From contig CALFEA010000235.1 of the NCBI GenBank assembly GCA_937950385.1, forward strand, positions 1-7,823: a stretch of DNA of 7,823 nt. Reading direction: 5' to 3'. The DNA is from an uncultured Altererythrobacter sp. (GTDB lineage: Bacteria > Pseudomonadota > Alphaproteobacteria > Sphingomonadales > Sphingomonadaceae). This document shows, piece by piece, positions 1 to 6,196 of this stretch. A program made the position numbers and the translations under genes. Under the pieces are notes generated by a model. The model was not told the DNA's origin, made no database searches, and saw nothing but the letters and a program-made list of their open reading frames with translations. Numbering within the stretch: the first letter of the stretch is position 1; each line of letters opens with the position of its first letter.

Positions 1-224
1 ATGTGTCTGAGAAATATGACAATGCGCCAATGCCATGGTCACTGCGGCTGACGTGGAGCGGGATCATGATCCACGGTTCACAGGTCGAAAATGGCTATGC
101 CAGCCATGGCTGTGTTGGTGTACCGGATGAATTTGCAGAAAAGCTGTTCGGCATTGCGAAGCTGGGTGACAAAGTCATCATTACTCGCGGCGAAACAGCG
201 GCTGTTGGCGACAAGTTACTTTAG
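1..224 (+). CDS. L,D-transpeptidase (YkuD family), C-terminal fragment
   Basis: This is the 3' end of a gene whose start lies before the window; the frame is already open at base 1, so the GTG at position 3 is not taken as the start. YkuD-type L,D-transpeptidases work in the periplasm, where they make 3-3 cross-links in peptidoglycan or attach proteins to it through a catalytic cysteine. In the 73 visible residues, counted from the codon at position 3, His24 sits in IMIHGS and the SHGC catalytic motif occupies residues 34-37, with Cys37 as the nucleophile. The lead-in YDNAPMPWSLRLTWSGI is typical of alphaproteobacterial members. The residue after CV is Gly (SHGCVGVP) where many family members have Arg. 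The gene ends in TAG followed directly by an in-frame TAA. It converges on tilS across a 69-bp gap. The family call is secure; the exact subtype cannot be judged from a fragment. Confidence 0.85.
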   Translation, partial: VSEKYDNAPMPWSLRLTWSGIMIHGSQVENGYASHGCVGVPDEFAEKLFGIAKLGDKVIITRGETAAVGDKLL

Positions 225-239
225 TAAGTACATCCGAGG

Positions 240-256
240 GGCTGGTTATGTCAGCC
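240..256. terminator. Weak hairpin between convergent genes
   Basis: GGCTG (240-244) can pair with CAGCC (252-256) around a 7-base loop, and GA/TC could extend the stem past a two-base bulge. It lies between the stop codons of the L,D-transpeptidase gene and tilS. There is no T-run on either side, so an intrinsic terminator is only a possibility suggested by position. Confidence 0.2.
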
Positions 257-293
257 TCACGCCTGATTTACAAAATCCGGCCAAACCATTGAT

Positions 294-312
294 TTAAATC
301 GACTTAAATCGA
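294..312. repeat. 10-bp tandem repeat at the end of tilS
   Basis: TTAAATCGA occurs at 294-302 and again at 304-312, giving a tandem repeat with a 10-bp period. It covers the last codons and the stop codon of tilS. Because 10 is not a multiple of three, the two copies are read in different frames, and the copy nearer the end supplies the TAA stop. Confidence 0.8.
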
Positions 313-1331
313 GGCGGCTCTCGTTTGAGAACAATCACGCCATTCTCAAGCCTTGCGAGCACTCCAGCGGCATTTGAAGCCTCGCCCAAGTCCAATTTTC
401 GCAGCATAGTGGCAGCAGGGCCAGTGCCCTGCATGGCCCTATCGGCGCCGACCAAATGCCCGATTGCGCGCGTAAGTATTCTGAGCGCTACAGGACGGCG
501 CACCGGATGCCCGATCGCGCGCGACGGCGTATAATGAACCGCGTCCTTACCCGCTGAAACGCAGGCCTGCCATTCCTCATCAGCCAAAGCGGCGACCATC
601 ATATCCGCCTCTGCCAGATGCTGCGCGCTGGCCGCGATTTGCGCCGGATTAAGCCAATCTGCGCCTGCAATAGCTTTGCGAATGCGCGCCCGATCAAACC
701 GGTCATCGGCATTGCTGGGATCGCGCACAGGCGTAATGCCGGCCGCATGCACAATCGCCTCCAACTCATCCTTTCGCCAGCCAAGCAAGGGCCGGATCAA
801 TCGCGGCATATCAGCGCCGCCTTCAGCAGGAATACGCGTGCTTTCCCGAATGCCCGCCAGCCCGCCAATTCCGCTTCCCCGATTGAGGCGCATCAGCAAT
901 GTTTCGGCTTGATCATCCGCATGATGCGCCGTCATGAGCGCAGATAGCCCCGCATCAGCGGCCCATTTGCCCAGCGCAGCGTAGCGTGCCTCGCGCGCGC
1001 CTGCTTGGATATTGCCAGCAGCAATATCGACAGATAGCAAAGAATGCTGAACGCCCATTGTCTCGCATAGAGCAGCTGCAAAACTTGCCTCTGCCGCGCT
1101 TTCTGTGCGCAATCCATGATCGATTGTAGCAGCATGTACTTTGCCAGGCCGCGCTGCATTGGCGAGCAATAGCAAGGCCACGCTGTCGGGCCCGCCTGAT
1201 AAAGCGACGCCGACGGAAGACTGGCCCGGTTCTAAACGATCAAGCGTATCACCAAACCGATCAAGATCGATTGGGCCGGTTTGAGGCCCGGATTGAGGCC
1301 CCGTCTTAGGGTCTGGCCCGCTATCAATCAG
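294..1331 (-). CDS. tilS: tRNA(Ile)-lysidine synthase TilS
   Basis: TilS uses ATP and lysine to change C34 of tRNA-Ile(CAU) to lysidine, so that the tRNA reads AUA and is charged with isoleucine. It is cytoplasmic and normally essential. Counting from the CTG at 1331 the protein is 345 aa. The PP-loop ATP site SGGPDS is at residues 45-50, DHGLR at 71-75, the HHADDQAETLLMRLNRGSG block at about 136-154, and DPSNADDRFDRARIRKA at about 204-220. The short form without the long C-terminal domains of the E. coli enzyme (about 430 aa) is usual in this group. The start is unusual. The frame is open back to a stop at 1356-1358 but holds no ATG, GTG or TTG before the GTG at 1181, which lies just after the PP-loop and cannot be the start. 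CTG at 1331 overlaps the ybgF stop as CTGA and is my choice; CTG at 1334 and ATT at 1328 are alternatives. The overlap suggests translational coupling to ybgF. The product is certain, the start is not. Confidence 0.93.
   Translation of the reverse strand: MIDSGPDPKTGPQSGPQTGPIDLDRFGDTLDRLEPGQSSVGVALSGGPDSVALLLLANAARPGKVHAATIDHGLRTESAAEASFAAALCETMGVQHSLLSVDIAAGNIQAGAREARYAALGKWAADAGLSALMTAHHADDQAETLLMRLNRGSGIGGLAGIRESTRIPAEGGADMPRLIRPLLGWRKDELEAIVHAAGITPVRDPSNADDRFDRARIRKAIAGADWLNPAQIAASAQHLAEADMMVAALADEEWQACVSAGKDAVHYTPSRAIGHPVRRPVALRILTRAIGHLVGADRAMQGTGPAATMLRKLDLGEASNAAGVLARLENGVIVLKREPPRFKSI
1278..1301 (-). repeat. Two tandem 12-bp units in the tilS N-terminal region
   Basis: On the plus strand, GGTTTGAGGCCC (1278-1289) and GGATTGAGGCCC (1290-1301) match at 11 of 12 bases. 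Read as tilS on the minus strand they encode GPQS and GPQT, inside a Gly/Pro-rich lead (GPDPKTGPQSGPQTGP) ahead of the conserved part of the protein. Degenerate copies may flank them on both sides. The unit length of four codons keeps the frame. Confidence 0.8.
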
Positions 1332-2272
1332 CAGCTCACTTTCTTGCGATTGCTTTCATATTTGTCTGACAGGCGGCCGGATGCCAATGCCGGATATGTC
1401 TCACCAAATTCCGCCAAAGCGATACAGGCGCGGCTGGTGTCTTCCATTGCAATCATGGCCTCTGCAAGGAACAGCAGGCTGTCGCCGGCGCGGGCGGCTT
1501 TTTTATCCGACTGATAATTGCGCAGGAACCATGGTGCGGCCTCGCGCGCTTGATTGTTGTCGAGATAGGCGCGGCCAAGCAAATTGCGGCCATAGGTTGT
1601 GCGCCAATGCGAAGGATGTTCCTCCACAAATTTGCTCAATTGCTGCTGCGCTTCTGGATAAAAGCCAGCCTGCCACAGACGGAAGCCGTATGAGTATTCA
1701 TCATCTGCTGCATCATCTGTTTGCGGTTTTGTGATCGCTTGTACCGCGGCAATCCGCTGAGCTGAAGGGCCCGCTGTGCTCGCAGTGCTGGAAGCCGCAG
1801 TCGCAGGCGCTGAACCCAGAGAAGTGGAAGCAGGTGTTGGCGTCGGGCTTGCCAAAACAGGCGAGCTGCTGGGCGCAGTCATAGAAACGCCGCCATTGGT
1901 ATCCACGCCCTCAAGCGCGCGCACACGCATATCAAGGCCTGAGATTGAATTGGTGTTCACTTCGCTTTCAGCGGTCAAACGCTGCAATTGCAATTCGATC
2001 GCTTCGAGGCGGGCAAGAATATCGGTTACGGCTGTGGTCGAATTGGGATTGGTCGAGCTTGCAGCCGAACCGCTAGCGGAATCGATTTGCGGCTCAAAAA
2101 AGCGTCCTTCGCCGCCGGGGAACACACGGCGCTGAAGCGCGCGCACTTCTGCTTCTACTTTGCGCAGGCGCGCCTCTGACACTGCATCTTGCGCCACGAC
2201 AGGCATGGGCGTGGTTGCAACTACGCTGGCCGCCAATAGTGGCGCGACAAACCGCAAAATTGGGGATGACAT
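1328..2272 (-). CDS. ybgF: YbgF/CpoB-like exported coiled-coil and TPR protein
   Basis: YbgF (CpoB) is a periplasmic partner of the Tol-Pal system that helps coordinate outer-membrane constriction with septal peptidoglycan synthesis. The 314-aa product starts with a signal peptide: a hydrophobic stretch at about residues 5-22 and a likely cut after VVA27. Heptad-like coiled-coil segments follow at about 33-52 and 82-122. A Ser/Thr/Pro/Ala-rich linker runs from about 125 to 170. A TPR-like C-terminal domain spans about 192-300 (SYGFRLWQAGFYPEAQQQL, LGRAYLDNNQAREAAPWFL, FLAEAMIAMEDTSRACIAL). This order of parts is that of YbgF. The ATG at 2272 follows GAGGAG (2284-2289) with a rather long 11-base spacer. 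No tol or pal gene is next to it here; a rodZ-like gene lies upstream and tilS downstream, overlapping by 4 bp. The domain layout is clear. Equivalence to E. coli CpoB rests on architecture, so a general exported TPR protein is the alternative. Confidence 0.8.
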   Translation of the reverse strand: MSSPILRFVAPLLAASVVATTPMPVVAQDAVSEARLRKVEAEVRALQRRVFPGGEGRFFEPQIDSASGSAASSTNPNSTTAVTDILARLEAIELQLQRLTAESEVNTNSISGLDMRVRALEGVDTNGGVSMTAPSSSPVLASPTPTPASTSLGSAPATAASSTASTAGPSAQRIAAVQAITKPQTDDAADDEYSYGFRLWQAGFYPEAQQQLSKFVEEHPSHWRTTYGRNLLGRAYLDNNQAREAAPWFLRNYQSDKKAARAGDSLLFLAEAMIAMEDTSRACIALAEFGETYPALASGRLSDKYESNRKKVSC

Positions 2273-2443
2273 TTCGGCGTAAGCTCCTCAGATCCGTTCA
2301 AATTCATATGTTTGGCAGCGCAAGCATGTGGCGCGCAGCCATAGATGGATAAATCCAACTAGGTTAACCGTAACGGAATGTGCCAAGCGTGCACAGCCAA
2401 GTCGAGCGGATAAACCACCAAAATCGTGGGAAAACCCCGATTA

Positions 2444-2473
2444 AACGCATTGCGTTGGATAGTCGGCCGCCGA
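2444..2473. other. Two short odd palindromes around a TGGATAG after rodZ
   Basis: AACGCATTGCGTT (2444-2456) and TCGGCCGCCGA (2463-2473) are each perfect palindromes around one central base. They lie directly past the rodZ stop codon and are joined by a TGGATAG heptamer (2456-2462). Their centres are too short for strong RNA hairpins, so protein binding is more likely than termination, if they do anything at all. Confidence 0.35.
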
Positions 2474-3334
2474 TTAAGGGGCGGGCTGCGCGCTTTCTTC
2501 GGCATCAGCAGCCGGCGTGTCCGGCGCCGTTCTGGCAAGCAATGCCTCGGCTGAGATCACAATATCACTGACCACGCGCGGCTCTGGATCAATCACTGGC
2601 ACAGACTGCCCGCCAATCGTGATGGCGAATGCATCGGGCCGCCCAGTGCGAATTTGCGGATCAACCGCCTCGGCTGGAACAGTCCATGCCTCGCCCTTTG
2701 CCATCAGCTTTTCGAGCAAAACATTGCTGGAGCCATCGTAAAATCGCACCCAAATGCCGTCTTCTTGCGCGGTAAACACAACCGGCCCGCTTGGCGCAGC
2801 AGCAGCCGCGCCGTTTGCGCCCTCTGCCTCATCATCGCTGCCCGTTGCATCGGCAAGAGCTGCGGTCGCATCATCGACCAAGGAGCCAGGGCTTACGCCT
2901 GTGCCGTAATAGGCATTGTAAAACATGTAAGCGCCCACACCCAAGGCGATAACGGCAAACAGGGAAAGCCAGGTGAGCGCTGCGCCGGGTACTTTGCCCG
3001 GATCGCCCGGCTCAAAATCTGCGCTGCGATCAAGAGTGCCGCCTTCAGGCATATCCATCGCCATAGTCTCGCGCACGCCTTCGGCGATCTCTGCCTCATT
3101 CTCGCCCACAGTGCGCGCATAGGTTTTGGCAAAACCAATCGCATAGGTGCGGCCCGGCAAAGAGCCAAACTTGCCCTCCTCCATCAGCTCCAAATGGCGA
3201 CTGGTAATACGGGTCTTGGCCGAGACTTGGTCGATCGACAGGCCCTTCGCCTCGCGCGCAGCGCGCAGTCGTTCAGCCGCGCTCATGGGCGCTGTATCGA
3301 TCTCGGTTGCGACAGCGAGTTCCTCTTCACTCAT
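2474..3334 (-). CDS. rodZ: RodZ-like protein: HTH, one membrane segment, DUF4115-like domain
   Basis: RodZ links the MreB cytoskeleton to the wall-elongation machinery in the inner membrane. The 286-aa product has an N-terminal helix-turn-helix of the HTH_25 type at about residues 18-88, including GLSIDQVSAKTRITSRHLEL and the family-typical GRTYAIGFAKTYAR (61-74). An acidic linker follows, then one hydrophobic segment at about 117-138 (TWLSLFAVIALGVGAYMF). After an Ala/Asp-rich spacer comes a beta-rich domain at about 184-250 that resembles DUF4115 (WVRFYDGSSNVLLEKLMAKGE). The tail from about 265 is Ala/Pro/Asp-rich. The ATG at 3334 follows a good ribosome site, AAAAAGG (3343-3349), with an 8-base spacer. 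It lies between ptsP and ybgF, with gaps of 176 and 201 bp. RodZ in this group is known by architecture. A transcription regulator anchored in the membrane is a less likely alternative. Confidence 0.82.
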   Translation of the reverse strand: MSEEELAVATEIDTAPMSAAERLRAAREAKGLSIDQVSAKTRITSRHLELMEEGKFGSLPGRTYAIGFAKTYARTVGENEAEIAEGVRETMAMDMPEGGTLDRSADFEPGDPGKVPGAALTWLSLFAVIALGVGAYMFYNAYYGTGVSPGSLVDDATAALADATGSDDEAEGANGAAAAAPSGPVVFTAQEDGIWVRFYDGSSNVLLEKLMAKGEAWTVPAEAVDPQIRTGRPDAFAITIGGQSVPVIDPEPRVVSDIVISAEALLARTAPDTPAADAEESAQPAP

Positions 3335-3368
3335 TTTATTGGCCTTTTTGACCTAGTGGTTAACATCT

Positions 3369-3397
3369 ATCCAAAAGCGCGGGCAGCCACATGTCAA
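3369..3397 (-). promoter_or_regulatory. Candidate sigma-70 promoter for rodZ
   Basis: On the minus strand a perfect TTGACA -35 (3397-3392) is followed after 17 bases by TTGGAT (3374-3369), which matches the TATAAT consensus at 3 of 6 bases. Transcription would begin about 25-30 bases ahead of the rodZ ATG. The spacing and position are good but the -10 is poor, so this is a candidate only. Confidence 0.35.
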
Positions 3398-3510
3398 GCG
3401 CAGATTGTTCAATGGATAGGCTAGCAATCGCCAGCGCGCCGAAATTCATAGGCCTTTTGAGGTGGATAGATCACAAAACCGGAAAAGTGCGCGGTTAGCC
3501 CAGCACCGCC

Positions 3511-5781
3511 TCAATCCACTTCTATATCGCGCTGTTTGGCCCACTCAGTCAGTTCATCGCGCAAATTCGTCGTGGGATTGGCGAGCCAGCCTTCAACCGC
3601 AGCGCTCAATTCGGCCAGATCAATCTGGCGCACCAAATCTTTTATCGGTGCGATGGCTGCTGGCGTAATCGACAGCCGCCTGATCCCAATTCCGAGCAAG
3701 GCTAAGGCCTCCAGCCGCCTACCGCCCATCTCGCCGCACACGCCCAGCGCTACGCCAGAGCCCTGCGTGCCCAGCTCAACACGCCGCAAAAACCGCAGGA
3801 TCGGCGCAGAAAGCCAGTCATATCGCTCTGCCAGTTTCGGATTGGCGCGGTCAGCAGCAAAGAGGAATTGCGTTAAGTCATTGGTGCCAATGGAAAGGAA
3901 GCTGAGCTTGGGCAAAAGCAGATCAAGCACCTCGGCCAAAGCGGGCACTTCCAGCATGGCGCCATAGCGTATTTTCACTGGTACTTTCTTTTTCGCGCGC
4001 TTCATAAATGCGAGCTGCTCTTCAAAGACTTCCTTGGCCTTATCAAACTCCCAAGGCTCTGAAACCATGGGGAACATTACATTGAGCGTGCGCCCACCAG
4101 CCGCCTCGATCAAGGAGCGTGCCTGAATTTTCATCAAGCCTTCGCGCTCTAAGGCGAGCCTTAATGCACGCCAGCCCATGGCCGGATTCTCATCATGCAC
4201 AGCCTCTTCGCTGGAGAGATAGGGCACAGCTTTATCGCCGCCAATATCGACCGTGCGAAAGATGACGGGCTTGTCGCCTGCTGCATCCAAAACATCGCGG
4301 TAAAGCCGCGTCTGCTGCTCGCGCTGAGGCAGGGTGGCTGATACCAGAAATTGGAATTCTGTGCGGAACAATCCGACACCATCGGCGCCGGTGAGCGGCA
4401 GCGCGCTCATATCATCGCGCAGCCCCGCATTCATCATGACTTCGATGCGCGTTCCGCATTTCGTCACCGGCTCCACATCGCGCAAGGCAGCATAGGCTGC
4501 ACGGCGCAGTCTCGATTTGGCAAAGCGGTTTTCGAACGCCTCTGCCATCGAAGCAGAGGGGCGAACGGTGGCCATTGCCTGATCAGCATCGAGCAATATG
4601 TCATCACCATCGCGGATCAGCCCGCGCAAGCCCCGGGCCCGGCCCAGCACTGGCACGCCCATTGCGCGCGCGACGATCACAACATGCGCGGTGAGAGAGC
4701 CCTCTTCTAAGATCACGCCTTTGAGTTTGCGCCGGTCATATTCTAGCAATTCTGCTGGGCCCAAATTGCGCGCAATCAATATGGTATCACGGCGCAATCC
4801 CTGGCTGGCGGCCGTTCCCAATTGGCCTGACACAATGCGAAGAAGTCGGTTGGCCAAATCTTCCAGATCATGCATCCGGTCAGCCAAAAGCGGATCGTCA
4901 ATCTGGCGCATGCGCAGGCGGGTATGCTGCTGCACTCGCTCAATCGCCGCTTCTGCTGTTAGCCCGCTGTCGATGGCTTCATTGATGCGGCGCGACCACC
5001 CCTCATCATAAGCGAACATTTTGTATGTCTCGAGCACTTCTTCATGCTCGCCGCCGACACCAAATTCGGCCTGATTGGTCATGCCGTCGATCTGCTCGCG
5101 CATCTTGTCAAATGCACGGTACACCCGTTGCCGCTCCATCTCGATATCATCGGCCATGATCTGTTCGATCTGGACGCGGGGCTGGTGATAGACCGCGCGG
5201 CCAGCTGCCAGACCTTTCACCAAAGTCAGGCCAGACAGGCTTTGCGTGCCCGTTAGCCCTTCTGACAGCCCGCTTGCATCCTCTTCATCCACCAATTCGG
5301 CATTGGCGATCAGTTCGGACAAAACCATGGCGGTGGTTTGCAGCGCCTCAATCTCGACCTCTTCATACAGGCGCGGATCGACATGCTGAACGCATAAGAC
5401 ACCCACGGCCCGCTCGCGGTGAACGATCGGCACACCGGCAAAGGAGTGAAATTTGTCCTCGCCTGTTTCGGGCCGGTAGAGGAAATCGGGATGCGCCTTG
5501 GCCTCGGCCAGATTGAGCATTTCATTATTGGCCGCAATCGTGCCGGTCAGCCCCTCGCCCAGCGCCATGCGCGTGACGTGGACGGCGGATTGGTTGAGCC
5601 CGCGTGTGGCAAACAATTCAAGCATGCCCTCGCGCAGAAGATAGACCGAGCACACCTCGCTGCTAAGGTTTGTGCCGATCACTTCGACCACGGAATCGAG
5701 CTTGCCCTGCGCATGCATACGCGAGGCCATGACCTCATGCAGGCTGGTCAAAATCTCTCTGGCGGCGGCAGCAGCTGTCAT
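3511..5781 (-). CDS. ptsP: PtsP, nitrogen-PTS enzyme I with GAF domain
   Basis: PtsP takes phosphate from phosphoenolpyruvate and passes it to NPr (PtsO) in the regulatory nitrogen phosphotransferase chain, which acts in the cytoplasm and transports no sugar. The 756-aa product begins with a GAF sensor domain (about residues 15-165), the mark that separates PtsP from sugar-PTS enzyme I. An HPr-interacting N-terminal enzyme I domain follows (about 183-310), with the swivelling phosphohistidine domain at about 330-405: EGSLTAHVVIVARAMG, with His366 as the phosphorylated residue. The PEP-binding barrel carries the expected motifs: GADGVGLFRTEFQFL (465-479), FRTVDIGGDKAVPYL (508-522), ENPAMGWRALR (531-541), GAMLEVPA (607-614), IGTNDLTQFLFAADR (631-645) and CGEMGG with the catalytic Cys682. 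It looks complete and active. The ATG at 5781 begins the sequence expected for the family, although the ribosome site ahead of it (GGCGGG) is weak. A DUF465 gene lies 65 bp upstream on the same strand. Confidence 0.96.
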   Translation of the reverse strand: MTAAAAAREILTSLHEVMASRMHAQGKLDSVVEVIGTNLSSEVCSVYLLREGMLELFATRGLNQSAVHVTRMALGEGLTGTIAANNEMLNLAEAKAHPDFLYRPETGEDKFHSFAGVPIVHRERAVGVLCVQHVDPRLYEEVEIEALQTTAMVLSELIANAELVDEEDASGLSEGLTGTQSLSGLTLVKGLAAGRAVYHQPRVQIEQIMADDIEMERQRVYRAFDKMREQIDGMTNQAEFGVGGEHEEVLETYKMFAYDEGWSRRINEAIDSGLTAEAAIERVQQHTRLRMRQIDDPLLADRMHDLEDLANRLLRIVSGQLGTAASQGLRRDTILIARNLGPAELLEYDRRKLKGVILEEGSLTAHVVIVARAMGVPVLGRARGLRGLIRDGDDILLDADQAMATVRPSASMAEAFENRFAKSRLRRAAYAALRDVEPVTKCGTRIEVMMNAGLRDDMSALPLTGADGVGLFRTEFQFLVSATLPQREQQTRLYRDVLDAAGDKPVIFRTVDIGGDKAVPYLSSEEAVHDENPAMGWRALRLALEREGLMKIQARSLIEAAGGRTLNVMFPMVSEPWEFDKAKEVFEEQLAFMKRAKKKVPVKIRYGAMLEVPALAEVLDLLLPKLSFLSIGTNDLTQFLFAADRANPKLAERYDWLSAPILRFLRRVELGTQGSGVALGVCGEMGGRRLEALALLGIGIRRLSITPAAIAPIKDLVRQIDLAELSAAVEGWLANPTTNLRDELTEWAKQRDIEVD

Positions 5782-5846
5782 AATGTGACCCGCCTATAGC
5801 AAGCGCCACGAAATGCAAAATTTCATACCTTTGATCGGGAGGTGGT

Positions 5847-6011
5847 TCAGGCCGGCGATAAATGCGCCAGCTCTTCCTTTATTCGCAGTTTCTGTTTTTT
5901 GAGCGCATGGACCGCAACCTCATCAGGCGCCGGACGGTTCAGCTCATCATGAAGTTTTGCTTCAAGATTAGCGTGTTTCGTTTCCAGTGCAGTGATGTGG
6001 GACGTTGCCAT
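5847..6011 (-). CDS. Small DUF465 (YdcH-like) protein
   Basis: This is a 54-aa protein of the DUF465/YdcH family, short helical proteins of unknown role related in style to SlyX. The family signature is the basic C-terminal helix, here HALKKQKLRIKEELAHL (residues 35-51), after a heptad-patterned first helix (HITALETKHANLEAKL). It is probably a two-helix coiled-coil hairpin in the cytoplasm. The ATG at 6011 is chosen because AGGAG (6020-6024) sits 8 bases ahead; an in-frame GTG at 6068 would add 19 residues unlike the family. It is 65 bp upstream of ptsP on the same strand and may be transcribed with it. A second DUF465 gene runs in the opposite direction 185 bp away. The function is not known. 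Confidence 0.85.
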   Translation of the reverse strand: MATSHITALETKHANLEAKLHDELNRPAPDEVAVHALKKQKLRIKEELAHLSPA

Positions 6012-6019
6012 TATGCGTT

Positions 6020-6024
6020 CTCCT
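6020..6024 (-). promoter_or_regulatory. Ribosome binding site deciding the DUF465 start at 6011
   Basis: AGGAG on the minus strand lies 8 bases ahead of the ATG at 6011. It settles that start over the in-frame GTG at 6068, which has no such site in the same position. Confidence 0.8.
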
Positions 6025-6039
6025 AAAAGAGTTGTATAA

Positions 6040-6072
6040 CCACGGTTGTGGAACGACTCGGAGACCACTCCG
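6040..6072 (-). promoter_or_regulatory. Paired hairpins in the leader of the minus-strand DUF465 gene
   Basis: Two small stems sit ahead of the ribosome site. CGGAG (6059-6063) pairs with CTCCG (6068-6072) around the loop ACCA, and CCAC (6040-6043) pairs with GTGG (6048-6051) around GGTT. GTGG (6048-6051) could instead pair with CCAC at 6065-6068, so the two stems could in principle be replaced by an alternative one. The leader would be about 75 bases or longer. The stems are visible; any regulatory role is inference. Confidence 0.35.
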
Positions 6073-6087
6073 GTCCTTCCAAGTCAT

Positions 6088-6116
6088 ATACAATCATATC
6101 AGCGCGCACTTGGCAA
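6088..6116 (-). promoter_or_regulatory. Candidate promoter for the minus-strand DUF465 gene
   Basis: On the minus strand TTGCCA (6116-6111) is followed after 17 bases by TTGTAT (6093-6088). A better -10 sequence, TATGAT (6098-6093), lies next to it but is only 12 bases from that -35. The region is clearly AT-rich compared with its surroundings. It is a candidate only. Confidence 0.3.
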
Positions 6117-6138
6117 AGCGTTCCGTTTACCTACTTAT
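6110..6138 (+). promoter_or_regulatory. Candidate promoter for the plus-strand DUF465 gene
   Basis: TTGGCA (6110-6115) is followed after 17 bases by ACTTAT (6133-6138), which matches TATAAT at 3 of 6 bases. Its -35 overlaps the -35 of the opposing promoter almost exactly, because TTGGCAA reads TTGCCAA on the other strand. The -10 is weak. Confidence 0.25.
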
Positions 6139-6196
6139 GGTATTGCGCGGGTAATTGGATAAATGGTGCGCATTAAGCGACGAAAAGGCGGTTTGA

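Noticed and set aside
294..1181. tilS starting at the GTG at 1181
   Set aside because: This start would remove the SGGPDS ATP-binding loop that is encoded in frame just upstream.
1181..1331. tilS as a pseudogene or frameshifted gene
   Set aside because: The frame is intact from before the PP-loop to the stop, and all motifs are present. Only the start codon is unclear.
2415..2429. CCAC/GTGG stem with a following T-rich stretch as a rodZ terminator
   Set aside because: The stem has only 4 bp and the T-run is short; it is no better than chance.
2654..3424. A 256-codon open frame on the plus strand opposite rodZ
   Set aside because: It lies wholly antisense to a gene with clear HTH, membrane and DUF4115-like parts, and its translation (Cys, His and Arg rich) has no recognisable domain. 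It is a shadow of the coding strand.
5810..5824. Inverted repeat GAAAT-GCAAA-ATTTC in the gap before ptsP
   Set aside because: It is a 5-bp AT-rich stem with no other signal beside it, and is likely chance.
6012..6068. A longer minus-strand DUF465 protein starting at the GTG at 6068
   Set aside because: The 19 added residues do not fit the family, and a good AGGAG site marks the ATG at 6011.
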